Shown piece by piece: positions 39,855 through 51,300 of a DNA stretch of 64,000 bases. The stretch comes from Liolophura sinensis (lineage: Eukaryota; Mollusca; Polyplacophora; Chitonida; Chitonidae), in NCBI RefSeq assembly GCF_032854445.1, contig NC_088302.1:5577338-5641337 (forward strand), given 5' to 3'. Positions within the stretch are counted from its first letter, which is position 1; each line of letters opens with the position of its first letter. The translations under genes and the position numbers were made by a program. The notes below the pieces were generated by a model. The model ran no database searches. It was given only the letters and a program-made list of their open reading frames with translations, and was not told the origin of the DNA.

Positions 39855-40150
39855 GTGTCGGTGATCTAAAGATTAGACCGTCCACATGGCAGTCAGGAGA
39901 CCCGGAATCAAACCCAGGTCAGGTTATACCGAAAAACTTTAAAAAAAATGGTACTTGTTGCTAACTCACTCACTCATTATATTGTGACTTGGTGGTGTGT
40001 CATGCATGCTGTCATCAGCATGGTGCTTCTGTGGCGACATGGATTCGCCAAGCCACAAGAAGTCTCACACACCTAATGGGTCCTCGGCGTCATATGACTG
40101 AACAATTGTTAAATACGACGTTAAACACCAAGCATTCATACATATATTTC
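39855..40150 (+). mobile_element. SINE, family B, near full length
   Basis: Head with box B-like AATCAAACCCAGGTC at about 39907-39921, then the 'atggtacttgttg' domain, a body shared with 23452 (cacctaatgggtcctcggcg) and a tail (gacgttaaacaccaagcatt) before (catacat). Confidence 0.82.
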
Positions 40151-41039
40151 CCACAACTACAAACATGTAAACAGACGTCCAACCAACAATACCACCAAGT
40201 TTTGCTGGATCCATCCCGCACGTGTAGAAATGGTTTGGTTTCCAGATTTTTCAAAATTTTATCAAAATGAAGGGAATTTTTATAACAAACTTAGTTCATC
40301 CGTACCAAATTTCGGGTTCTTATTTTATTAGATTTATTTATAGATATGTACCATCAGCACGAGCCAAACGTTCATTTTTAACCAATCAGTTGGCTTGGTT
40401 TTTCGAAATGCTGACGCGGTCATGTCAACCGGTCACCAAAGAGTGAGATATGAAGCTGATATCTCACTACAAATCTCTCCGAAATGATCTATGATTAACG
40501 ACATCTGCTATCTGATTCATTCTGCGTTGTCTTATCGAGATCTAGCTCTTCTAGCTCAGACACCTTTTGTTTTAAGTTTTACTTTCTCACTTGCTACATG
40601 GGGTATCAATGAGAAATGTCAGTATGCTTCCCTTATTGCCCCTATGGCAAAAGCATATACTACTGGTCAGTAAGTAATGTCCACCTATATGCACAGAGTA
40701 CCGTTCACCTCTTATTTCTCTCAACAAGCAAGGTATCACGTATGTCTTTTTCGCATACTAGATACTAGTATGGCGCTAGTGCATGCATTTACATCCGACT
40801 CAAATGCACATACCCTGACTATTCATCACCCAGCAGCATTCTAACAATTGACGTAATTTTGGAATTCACTCTGAATAGCTAAAGATTCATGATTAGCTGG
40901 TACAAACAGCCCGCTCTCTGTTTGCCTGTGGGACCTGTAAGTGACCATAAAAGTTTGACAACGCTTGTATGACCGTTTGCGCAGTGCGCTTCACTTCCAC
41001 TTGTATGGTGTGCATGGTGTCAGCAACTAGCCAAACGTC

Positions 41040-41150
41040 GGGGTTTTCCGTGGTCTCTCCGGTTTCGTTCACCTATAAAACTGATAAGTCTTACTGAAAA
41101 ATCCTTGAGAATGGCGTTAAACAATCCAATCAAACAGCCAGCCAGTCCTG
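41040..41150 (+). mobile_element. SINE tail fragment
   Basis: Contains 'gtggtctctccggtttcgtt', 'cttactgaaaaatccttgag', 'aatggcgttaaacaatccaa', the shared SINE/LINE tail in a diverged form. Confidence 0.6.
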
Positions 41151-41494
41151 CATCGTAACCAGGTGCCCTACATTTCCCCTGACCAAAAAATTCGCTCAGG
41201 GCATGTCACAGTCAAGTACAAAAACACATTTCTCTAAACCTTTGGACCTTGTGAGAGCAAAGGCCTTGTGAACAGCACAAGCTGTTATTGTTCTTTTATA
41301 GAAAGTGCTTCTATATACACGCACGACGATGCTTATCTCTTACGTTCAGAACTTTGCTGCTTCGTATCAGAACGCGTAATTACTTTCAGCTACTCGTTGA
41401 AAGAAAATGCGTTTTCATATGGAATTAACTAAATATATATCTTGCCATCAACTTATTTTCACTAATTTGACTAAATTGGGCTCCATTTTTTTAT

Positions 41495-41640
41495 TCATGC
41501 TTAACGTCGTACACAAGACGTTTTCCATTATATAACGGCTGTCAGATTTATCCTTGGAGGAATCGGAGTGTCTGGAATAAACCACCGCCCTGCACCATGT
41601 GTACCCAACAAACATCCTGACTGAAGGGCGCAACCGAACG
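41495..41640 (-). mobile_element. Decayed SINE tail, reverse
   Basis: Traces of the reversed tail and central domain: 'cttaacgtcgtacacaagac', 'ataacggctgtcagatttat', 'ccttggaggaatcggag'. Strongly diverged, so its limits are approximate. Confidence 0.45.
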
Positions 41641-43089
41641 ATACCGAGACCTGGATTCGAACATATGACCTCCGTAGCCAAATGTTAATCGCGGATATGC
41701 AGTTTCCAGCTATCATATGCAGACACTTCCTCAAGCACCGGCAGAGGGATTCTCTCACAAATAAAAACTATGACACCAACTGAATCACGAATTTTTGGTA
41801 TTGGGAGAATCAGGACTGATTAATCATATATTGTCACTTCGTGACTACATGCCAACCAGGAAAAAAAGCATCACGATGACGTATGCCCCGTTTAATTTAT
41901 TAACATTGAAAAGATCGACCTTTAAACTGAGCCTCGGCTTTTTGACAGTGGACGTCGCGGTTTGATTCTGCTGAGTTTTGCTACGTGTTCACGGCACATA
42001 TGCAATGATGGTTCAGTTTCTAGATTAGAGAACCACCATTTTCCCTTCTCCACCATTTCCCAACAGACAGTCACCTTGGCATACATAGGTACTTCAAAAT
42101 ACATACTGCCACCCGTAAGCCAGTTGGTGTGTTTGTTTCATCTTGGTTCTTAATTCTTCGGTTGTTATCGTACCAAGATAAACGTACACGTAACTTGCAA
42201 ACATGCATGCACTGGACGCAAAACACGACGTAGAGTTTCTTTAACAATGACCTCTTAACATTCAAATGTTGGAATGAATAGGTGAATTGAGTTTTGCATT
42301 GACCTTTAACCTACAAAAACTGGACGCTGAAAGCTAAGGTATTGTGAAAGTGTGCATGTAATTATACGTTAGGCAATACAAGTAACTAGGCCTAGGGCAA
42401 TATCGCTGTGCAAACTTGACCACCTTTGTTATTAGCAGGCAATAGTGCGCCTAATCCGGCACAATCATGAAAAAGGATATATATTTGTGTCTGTTTGTGC
42501 GATTTTTTTGTGTGTAAACAATTTTCTTGGCAACCTTTGTTCTCCCTTTGTCTAGGTAATGCTCTGACATTTACAAACCCTCGTTCCATACATATTTCCC
42601 CTCTGGGTAGAATCGACGCAAGTGTTTGTCTATCACGAACACCTGTAACAATATAGAAATAAGGTTTACACCATCTCAAGAACCTTCCCCACGCCATTGT
42701 GGAAAGAGTGGAGACATGGGTAAGGCCTGGCCAAATGGTTGGGTTCAGGGCACTGCAACCTGAACTGTTATGAACGAGCACCACATGAAGAGCTAAGGGA
42801 GCTGTTCAGCGGACAGAGCAACGCTGGGATATGCTGCTGTATAGGCCGGGACGTGTTTTGTTCAGGTCTTGTTTCGCAGACAAGAAGCAGGCTACAACCT
42901 TTACCGCAGAGTTCTGCGATGCACACGCATATATTACCATGATTTTTTTTATTGTGAACCTGTTCCGGCCAAGTAAAAGATAGATATAGTAGCTTTCTTG
43001 TACTACATGCTTCTGTACAGGCCATTAAGTCATGGTCAGGATTCTCCACTCCTCCACCATTTAAGCCCAGACGGACCTGAGTGTAGTCT

Positions 43090-44365
43090 CTAACAGTACA
43101 TTGGACTGATGGGTGATGTGTATGGGATAGTAACACACAGAACTGATGAGTGGCGTGTATGGGATAGTAACACATAGAACTGATGGGTGGCGTGTATGGG
43201 GTAGTAACACATAGAACTGATGGGTGGTGTGTATGGGATAGTAACACAGACCTGATGGGTGGTGTGTATGGGAAAGTAACACACAAAACTGATCGGTGGC
43301 ATGTATGTGATAGTAACACATAGAACTGATGGGTGGCGTGTATGGGAAAGTAACACACAGAACTGATCGGTGGCATGTATGTGATAATAACATATAGAAC
43401 TGATGGGTGATGTGTATGGAATGGTTACACACAGAACTGATGGGTGGCATGTATGGGATAGTAACACAGAACTGATGGGTGGTGTGTATAGGATAGTAAC
43501 ACAGAACTGATGGGTGGCGTGTATGGGATAGTAACACAGACCTGAAGGGTGTTGTGTATGGGGTAGCAACACATAGAACTGATCGGTGTTGTGTATGGGG
43601 TAGTAACACATAGAACTAATGGGTGGCGTGTATGGGATAGTAACACATAGAACTGATGGGTGGCATGTATGCGATAGTAACACATAGAACTGATGGGTGG
43701 CGTGTATGGGATAGTTACACATAGAACTGATGAGTGGCGTGTATGGGACAGTAACACATAGAACTGATGGGTGGTGTGTATGGGATAGTAACACATAGAA
43801 CTGATGAGTGGAGTGTATGGGGTAGTAACACATAGAACTGATGGGTGGCATGTATGTGATAGTAACACACAGAACTGATCGGTGGCATGTATGTGATAGT
43901 AACACATAGAACTGATGGGTGGTGTGTATGGGATGGTTACACACAGAACTGATGGGTGGCATGTATGGGATAGTAACACAGAACTGATGGGTGGTGTGTA
44001 TGGGATAGTAATACAGAACTGATGGGTGGCATGTATGGGATAGTAACACAGACCTGAAGGGTGTTGTGTATGGGGTAGCAACACATAGACCTGATCGGTG
44101 TTGTGTATGGGGTAGTAACACATAGAACTGATGGGTGGCGTGTATGGGATAGTTACACATAGAACTGATGAGTGGCGTGTATGGGATAGTAACACATAGA
44201 ACTGATGGGTGGTGTGTATGGGATAGTAACACACAGAACTGATGAGTGGCGTGTATGGGATAGTAACACATAGAACTGAGGGGTGGTGTGTATGGGATAG
44301 TAACACATAGAACTGATGAGTGGCGTGTATGGGGTAGTAACACATAGAACTGATGAGTGGAGTGA
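43090..44365. repeat. 37/35-bp minisatellite, left block
   Basis: About 35 units with core 'gaactgatgggtggcgtgta' then tgggatagtaacacata. The unit is 37 bp when the spacer ends 'acacata' or 'acacaca' and 35 bp when it ends 'acaca'. On the minus strand the motif lacks stop codons in all three frames, so three units (111 nt) encode a repeating 37-residue peptide, with a frame of 450 codons. This is a property of the repeat and not evidence for a gene. Confidence 0.95.
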
Positions 44366-44369
44366 GTGA

Positions 44370-45073
44370 GTGAGTGAGTGAGTGAAAGTTTTAACGTCGC
44401 TTTCAACAATATTTCAGTTTTATCGCGACAATAAAACGTCAAGTAGTCGATCTACTACGGATAATTCATTTACTATTCAGTCAAAAAGGACACCAGAAGT
44501 CACATAACAAACACAGACAGTAGTTTAAAATTACAGCTTTCCTGCCATACCAATGGCAGAGAGAAAGTTAAAAATAGTATCACTTTCTACAGAATTGAAA
44601 AGTTCTGAAAGAGAGCTCACGTGATAAAAGGAATCTCGTACAGGAGCAAAGTCGCCACAGTCAAGCAATATGTGCTTGACTGTGAACCGTTCATCACAAG
44701 CAAAGCAATAAGGAGCATCTTCTCCTTTTAACAAATACCCATGCGTAGCACGTGTGTGACCGATACGACACCTCCTCAAAATGCAAGAGCGGGGACGATG
44801 CCGTGAAAGGGAAGGCGCTGGACCAACAAACTGACGAATATCATGCAGTTTGTTGGTTGTCTGGTCATCCCATTGAGCCTGAAACAAGCGCTTGATATAA
44901 GAGCAAATAAGTGAACGCAAGTCCGAATATGGAACGTCAGTTTGGGTAGTAACGGAATGCAAAGCCGCCTTCGCGGCTTCATCTGCAGCAGTATTCCCAG
45001 GGATACCCATATGCCCGGCACCCAACAAAAGACATCGATAAAATCTTCATTAAGTCGTTTAAACATCTCCCTG
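44370..45073 (-). mobile_element. LINE 3' fragment (non-LTR retrotransposon), 5'-truncated
   Basis: Minus strand. Coding part 45028-44531: C-terminal RNase H remnant (GHMGIPGNTAADEAAKAAL) followed by a linker and a zinc-knuckle-like module common in Jockey/I-type elements (CRIGHTRATHGYLL, CFACDERFTVKHILLDC). WVPG lies in another frame just upstream, so a frameshift is present and the fragment is a dead copy. A 3' UTR of about 150 nt ends in (cact)n at 44365. The left edge of the coding part runs straight into minisatellite units at 45075, as expected for 5' truncation during target-primed insertion. Confidence 0.9.
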
Positions 45074-45074
45074 A

Positions 45075-46105
45075 TAGACACAGAACTGATGGGTGTTATG
45101 TATGTGATAGTAACACATAGAACTGATGGGTGATATGTATGGGATAGCTACACACAGACCTGATGGGTGCCGTGAATGGGGGAAGTAATGCATAGAACTG
45201 ATGGGTGGCGTGTATGGGAAAGTAAGACACAAGACTGATTGGTGGCATGTATGGGATAGTAACACATAGAACTGATGAGTGGCGTGTATGGGATAGTTAC
45301 ACACAGAACTGATGGGTGTTATGTATTGGATAGTTACACACAAACCTGATGGGTGCCGTGAATGGGGTAGTAACGCATAGAACTGATGGGTGGCGTGTAT
45401 GGGAAAGTAAGACACAGAACTGATTGGTGGCGTGTATGCGATAGTAACACAGAACTGATGGGTGTTGTGTATGGGATAGTAACACAGACCTGAAGGGTGG
45501 CATGTATGGGATAGTAACACAGAACTGATGGGTGGCGTGTATGGGATAGTTACACACAGACCTGATGGGTGGCAGGTATGGGATAGTTACACACAGAACT
45601 GATGAGTGGCGTGTATGGGATAGTTACACACAGACCTGATGGGTGTTGTGTATGGGATAGTAACACAGAACTGATGGGTGACGTGGATGGGATAGTAACA
45701 CAGAACTGATGAGTGGCGTGTATGGGATAGTTACACACAGACCTGATGGGTGGTGTGTATGGGATAGTTACACACAGACCTGATGGGTGGCAGGTATGGG
45801 ATAGTTACACACAGAACTGATGAGTGGCGTGTATGGGAGAGTTACACACAGACCTGATGGGTGTTGTGTATGGGATAGTAACACAGACCTGATGGGTGGT
45901 GTGTATGGGATAGTAACACAGACCTGAGGGGTGTTGTGTATGTGATAGTAACACAGAACTCATGGGTGGTGTGTATGGGATAGTTACACAGACCTGATGG
46001 GTGGTGTGTATGGGATAGTAACACAGAACTGATGGGTGGCGTGTATGGGATAGTAACACAGACCTGATGGGTGTTGTGTATGGGATAGTAACACATAGAA
46101 ATAAT
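45075..46105. repeat. 37/35-bp minisatellite, right block
   Basis: The same repeat as at 43090-44365, about 28 units, separated from it by the LINE fragment. Units here vary more, with 'tgggtgttatgta' and 'cctgatgggtg' types. Minus-strand frames of up to 165 codons are again repeat artefacts. Confidence 0.95.
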
Positions 46106-46139
46106 CATGGTGTGATGTATAACAGTAAGATATGGAAAC

Positions 46140-46385
46140 TATGGATGCTGCTTAACAGCAATATATTGAACTGAAGGTGTCTGTCAATAGTATATATAAT
46201 TGAAGGTGTCTAACTGTAGCATATTTAACTGAATGTGTCTAACTGTAAAATATTGAAACTGAAACAGTCTAACAGTAAATCTGTAACCGAAGGTGTCTAA
46301 CTGTAACATATTCAATTGTAGGTATCTGACAGTAACATACTGAACTGAAGGTATCTGACAGTAACATACTGAACTGATGGTTGGT
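46140..46385. repeat. About 30-bp diverged minisatellite
   Basis: About eight units, core 'gaactgaaggtatctgacag' then taacatact (29-30 bp). It begins about 30 bp after the 37/35-bp array and may descend from its 'gaactga' motif. Confidence 0.8.
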
Positions 46386-46709
46386 GTCTATAACTGTACT
46401 TACGTATGGAAAGGATGGTACCTATCACTTGTGTATAAGGCGGTGTAAAACTTAAGTTAAATAGAAAACACTTACAACCACAATATGCTGGTTGAAGACC
46501 ACGTGTAATGCTAACGTCTCGGATGTAGGCCTATCTGTTGCCAGGTGTTCACTCATCGTATTTGCACACACGTACATTGACGGTACCTCCTCCGGCTAAC
46601 TCATCCCTCGTGGTTAAAACGACACCATCTCAGTTCCAGACAAGTGCTATGAAGCATCATCTGTGGTTACATCGATAAGGAGTAGTAGGATGGATACAAA
46701 ATGGCGTGT

Positions 46710-47275
46710 CAGAAGTCGAATATACGAATATTAAGTGTGCATAACTCGTGGTATGTGGGAAGCCAAGTGCACGTATAGCCAGTAAGGCTGTAAAATTGCA
46801 GTGTGTCGGAAGTCGAGTTCACAAGTAGTGAGTAAGTGTGCATTAATCGAGGTGTGCCGGATGTTGAGTTCACGAGTAGTGAGTACGTGAGCATTAACGT
46901 GGTGTGTCGGAAGTCGAGTTCACGAGTAGCGAGTAGGTGTGCATAACTCGTGGTGTGTCGGAAGTCGACTTCACGAGTAGTGAGTAAGTGTGCATAACTC
47001 GTGGTGTGTCAGAAGCCGAATATACGAATATTAAGTGTGCATAACTCGTGGTGTGTGGAAAGCCAAGTGCACGTGTCGAAAGCTGAGTTCAGAAGTAGTG
47101 AGTAAGTGTATTTAACTCGTGGCCTGTCGGAAATCGAGTTCACGAGTAGTGAGAAGGTGTACATAACTCGTAGTGTGTCGAAAGCTGAGTTTACGAGTAG
47201 AGAGTAGATGTGTATAAATCGTTTTGTGTCGGAAGCCGAGTTCATGAATAGTGAGTAAGTGTGCAGTAAGCACTT
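46710..47275. repeat. 51-bp minisatellite
   Basis: About 11 units; starts of 'tgtgtcgg' at 46903 and 46954 give 51 bp. Core 'aagtcgagttcacgagtagt' then gagtaagtgtgcataactcgtgg. Some units carry deletions. Confidence 0.92.
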
Positions 47276-50250
47276 TGCAGTGTCGGAAGCACTTTGGCTC
47301 GCCCTGCCACAATAAGACACATATAGTTGTCATGACACACATAGAGTCATGACTCCTGCAGTTGTCATTTATCATATGACCACTATAGGAGTCATTAAAT
47401 GTGCGTACATATAATGTGTATTCCTACGCACGACCGTAGAGTATGTACTTATATATTACCGAGTATGTTTTTTTTATACTTTCAACCAAAAGAATATGTA
47501 TGTATATATGTATGCATGTATGCTTGGGGTTTAACGTTGTTGTTTTCTGTTGCATGCATGCCACCGTTCCTGTCACACACTACCACATATCTAATATACA
47601 TTTATATTTTATGACATGTTTCACCAAAATAAAAATATCAAAGCGCTATTTAGTAAAAAAGAATGTATTTATGTAAGTTATAATGACGCTATATAGACTT
47701 TATTCAGCTGAGTTCCGTAAGATCCTCACTGGCTCTGCAGTGACTGCATGGCCCTCGCTTCTTCGGCACAGTTTTTCGGAAGTTTGTGAGGTACAGGGAG
47801 CCTAATATCGTCTACTCAAATTCCATCCACCTATTGAGCCTAAAGGTAACATGCACTCTTAATTGAATATATAAACAGCAATAAACACCACTGACATATA
47901 AACAAAACCAGCCCTTGTTGTTTGCATGCAAATTCAGAGCAGACATTTTGGATTGTCTTTTCAGACGCATGGGCGTATAACTTGATGCGCCATGATATGA
48001 TCCACCATACATGGCGACAATCCTGACGCCTGGCGTCGTTCATCTCATGTTTTGATAGCGCCGCCACGCATTTGGGCATTTCATGCAGATATAAATCTTT
48101 AATATAAATTAAAATGAAGATGTTTCCATCTAAAAACGTTATTTCTACAGCATGCAGTCATACATCTCACGGGTATACAGGACAGGGCATCGTGACATAG
48201 CTTTGTCTGTGAATCATCATATGTCACAAGGATATAGACAAAACCGGCAATGGCTTAATGGGATAATTGTGTTATGTGGTATGTATCGGGACCTTGTTAG
48301 TCTGGGTTAAACACGAACTAGTGTTTGACTGCACACGGAACTGCCAGACACGAATACCATTTGAATAAACACTACAATTAACAAAAGCGAACGACAAACT
48401 AGTCAAAGCTAAGCAATAACAGCATCAATGTGACATATATTTTGATCCCCCATGAGTGAGCTATAGAGGCCAATTAGTGCCAAACATAAAAATATTTTCT
48501 AAATGTAAATCTCGAGATATTTTAATCACTAACACAAAATGACTTCCGTATCTAACGCTGCCTGACTTATGTATTGCACAAGCAGATATAGGATAGAAAT
48601 TCACCTTGGTTTCTTAACTCTGCTACCGTCATTCACGGGGCGATGGTAAATGGCCCAATGAGACGAAACGATACCTAATGCATACAAAGGACACACCTTT
48701 CCACTAGACCATATTTCTTATATCTAAAGAAATATATTTGTGAAAGATCAGCAATATATTTCCCATCCTATATAATCATGAGACTTTACTCAAATTATTG
48801 CACTGTTATAGCTTATATCGGTGTTGCTAAAGTCAGCATCAAAGCTCCGCCTAATGATTGCACGTGACTCGCCATTTCAGTACAGGGTAATATATCTGTA
48901 TGGCGTTCACGTTAGTCACTTTGCTGCTCCCCTAAGTAAGTCGGTGCTATTTACAATGAACAATATAGTGCATATTTCTCCTGATTTTTCAGGGTGTTGT
49001 CCAGGAACCTATTTACATAAATACCCGAAAAAAATGAATCTGTTAACACAACGCCTTTTGTCCGAGTGATGCTGGAAAGTATTCTATTATTTTAACATAA
49101 TCCTGTGTCTTATTTAACACAAGATTTTGTTATCCTGTTGATAATTATGTAGTTGTTTTATATATTTATATATATTATATAACAACTGTTATAGATTTAG
49201 TCAGGATAAGCTATCAATATCATTATAACCCCGTTTTACTAGGAAGTTGTAAAACACTATTTGCGTATATAAAGTCACCATAACACAGGAGCAAGGAAAT
49301 TAACTCACATTACATAGGCCTACTCGGGAAGTTCCGATGATATTAGACACCTAATAAGCGGTGTATACGCTGACATGTGTCAGGAAATTAACTTAAATCA
49401 CACAATCAGGAAATTCTGGTAATATTAGACACCAAATACTAGTAAGCCGTGCTTACTCTGACATGGGTTGTGTTCATACGAACGGAATGGAATAACGGAT
49501 TATACTGTATATGGTAATATGAACGTAATCCGATTTATGCTTACATATATTCGTATAAAATTTAAAATCATATATATGCTTCATCAATAATTGTCCCAGG
49601 GATCACTAAGCAATCTTAGACTTAAGGCAAAATTTCACATCGCTTTAAAATTCTTATTATTTCTGATGTAATAAGGTCGAATTATTGCTTGACAACGTAA
49701 ACACTGGCTAAGTTTTTGTAAAATAAGGGAAAGGAACATTCCAAATTTAGTGATTATATTCAGTGAATTAGTGATAAAGATCGCTTCGTGATCCCGGGGC
49801 CAGGAAAGTAAGGGTATTTCCACACATCATTTCCAGTAAGCACGCCTTTAGACTTATGTGCTATATCTTAAATCTGTTAAATGCGCCTAAGTAATTGCCT
49901 CGTCTAGCGCTGTAAATCCCCGCGTATCTTGTTAACACTGGAGATATAGGAGTATGTAGGTTAACATATAGGGTGACATGTGTTGTATCAGAAAACAAAC
50001 TCTGTTCGTGCCAATCTCTGTTCTAACAGTGACTCCGTCTTGACTACCCCATGCGCAAATATCAATCTGACCCAGAAGACGGTGTAAGTGACAAGGATAT
50101 GTTTACTGTACGATACAGGGCGCTGTCACCTTCATGGTAAACAGTTAAACCCTAACTGACTCTTTATCGGAGGTAGTCACCATTGTCGCGACATAACTAT
50201 ATCAGTCATTTACTGGACGACTCTGGTTAGAGGCTGTTATCATTACAGAA
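47276..50250. other. Intergenic DNA without recognised genes
   Basis: AT-rich. A short fragment of SINE family B tail ('gcttggggtttaacgttgtt') lies at about 47522-47541. No exon, RNA gene or larger repeat was recognised. Confidence 0.4.
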
Positions 50251-50255
50251 AGCCT

Positions 50256-50298
50256 TATAAAGAGGCCAGACTTATACTTAGAGAACTTTTCTTTCAAG
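50256..50298 (+). promoter_or_regulatory. Possible TATA box and short first exon
   Basis: TATAAAG at 50256-50262 (context ccttataaagagg), followed about 36 nt later by a consensus splice donor (tttcaag|gtaagt, 50298/50299). The arrangement suggests a non-coding first exon on the + strand. No partner exon was identified. It could be an alternative upstream start for the SLC6 gene, or chance. Confidence 0.3.
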
Positions 50299-50804
50299 GT
50301 AAGTTGTAGGCCTATATATAATTTGTTCAACAAAGGCAGGTAATTTTGATCTTCTTTTTATCCTTATGTTTAAATGAGGTTTAATGATTATTTTTTTAAG
50401 CGCTTTTGTATATGACATCAGTCGACAGCGGTTTAAAAGGTTTTTATTGAGAGCCCACTAGCATTTGGCCACTGAGGTCACAGGTTCCAGCAGCTGCTGT
50501 ATAGCGAGATGGGTGGTGGGGGGAGACAGGCATTAAGACAATCTTCCGCCTACAAGCTTTGCGCAATGATTCCTTACTGCAGAACAATATATCAACCATA
50601 ACTGGACGTTCTCTGCTGTCCTGCGTTTGACATCAGTCTGAAGCTACTAATAAATAAAGTACGAGCTGCTGCTAATAAATGAAGTACGAGCTAGGCATGA
50701 CTGCGGTTGTATATAAATTGAACATTCTTGACAAAGCACACGGCTATATATTTCAGTCAAATCAATCACCGCTATACCTCTCGCTATTCATGGGGCTAGT
50801 TTGG

Positions 50805-50950
50805 TGACAGCATTGGTGACAGCATTGATGACAGCATTCGATGATGCTCGCGGTGCCGTTTCTCACTTTACATGAAGCTCATCTTGGTGACGGCATTGAT
50901 GACAGCATTCGATGATGCTCGCGGTGCCGTTTCTCGCTTTATATGAAGCT
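50805..50950. repeat. Tandem duplication, about 70 bp
   Basis: Two copies of a block running 'gacagcattcgatgatgctc', gcggtgccgtttctc, ttt-atgaagctcatcttgg. The left copy is preceded by three short 'ggtgacagcatt' repeats. Confidence 0.9.
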
Positions 50951-51300
50951 CATCTTGGGGGAGTGATTGAGCTTATGTAAACACTTGGCTGGCTCCTATC
51001 CACGAAGCTCAAGAGTACTGAGTTCAAGCCTGGCCTCGGGCACAGAATTTGTAGATTCCCTGGCTCTCACTGTTCATAGGGGCTTTGGTAACAATAAGAT
51101 AAAAACCACACTCCTGCATGGAGCCGTTTGTATAGTCTAACTCTCATGGAAAACCAGTTATCTTGTTTGTCAGTGATGGCGGTTTACTCCCGGCACTCCA
51201 ATTTCGTGAACCCACTAAACTGACCGCTCCTTCGTATAAGTGAAAATGTTTTGAATATATATGGAGTTAAATAATAATCAAATAAATAAATAAATATACA
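50945..51300 (+). mobile_element. SINE, family C
   Basis: tRNA-like region with box B GAGTTCAAGCCTGG at about 51020-51033, a long body and a tail (ccttcgtataagtgaaaatg, ttttgaatatatatgg) ending in (aaat)n. The tail is again the shared type. Confidence 0.7.

Larger units (their letters stand above)
40151..43085. other. Intergenic DNA with decayed SINE tails
   Basis: Holds a SINE tail fragment at about 41040-41150 (+) and a decayed reverse tail at about 41495-41640 (-). No convincing exon. Minus-strand frames at 42392-42784 and 42768 leftward have no known motif. Confidence 0.4.

Noticed and set aside
42392-42784. 130-codon minus-strand frame near the 37/35-bp array
   Set aside because: No recognisable domain, no splice context and no homology that I can name. 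It may be chance or an old element; not enough to annotate.
43090-45557. Long minus-strand open frames (up to 450 codons) with repeats like CVTIPYTPPISSM
   Set aside because: They coincide exactly with the 37/35-bp minisatellite. Overlapping frames are open in parallel, there is no start or splice context, and the peptide period follows the DNA period.
43090-46105. CRISPR-like array of repeats and spacers
   Set aside because: Units are head-to-tail with no unique spacers, in an animal genome with introns and SINEs.
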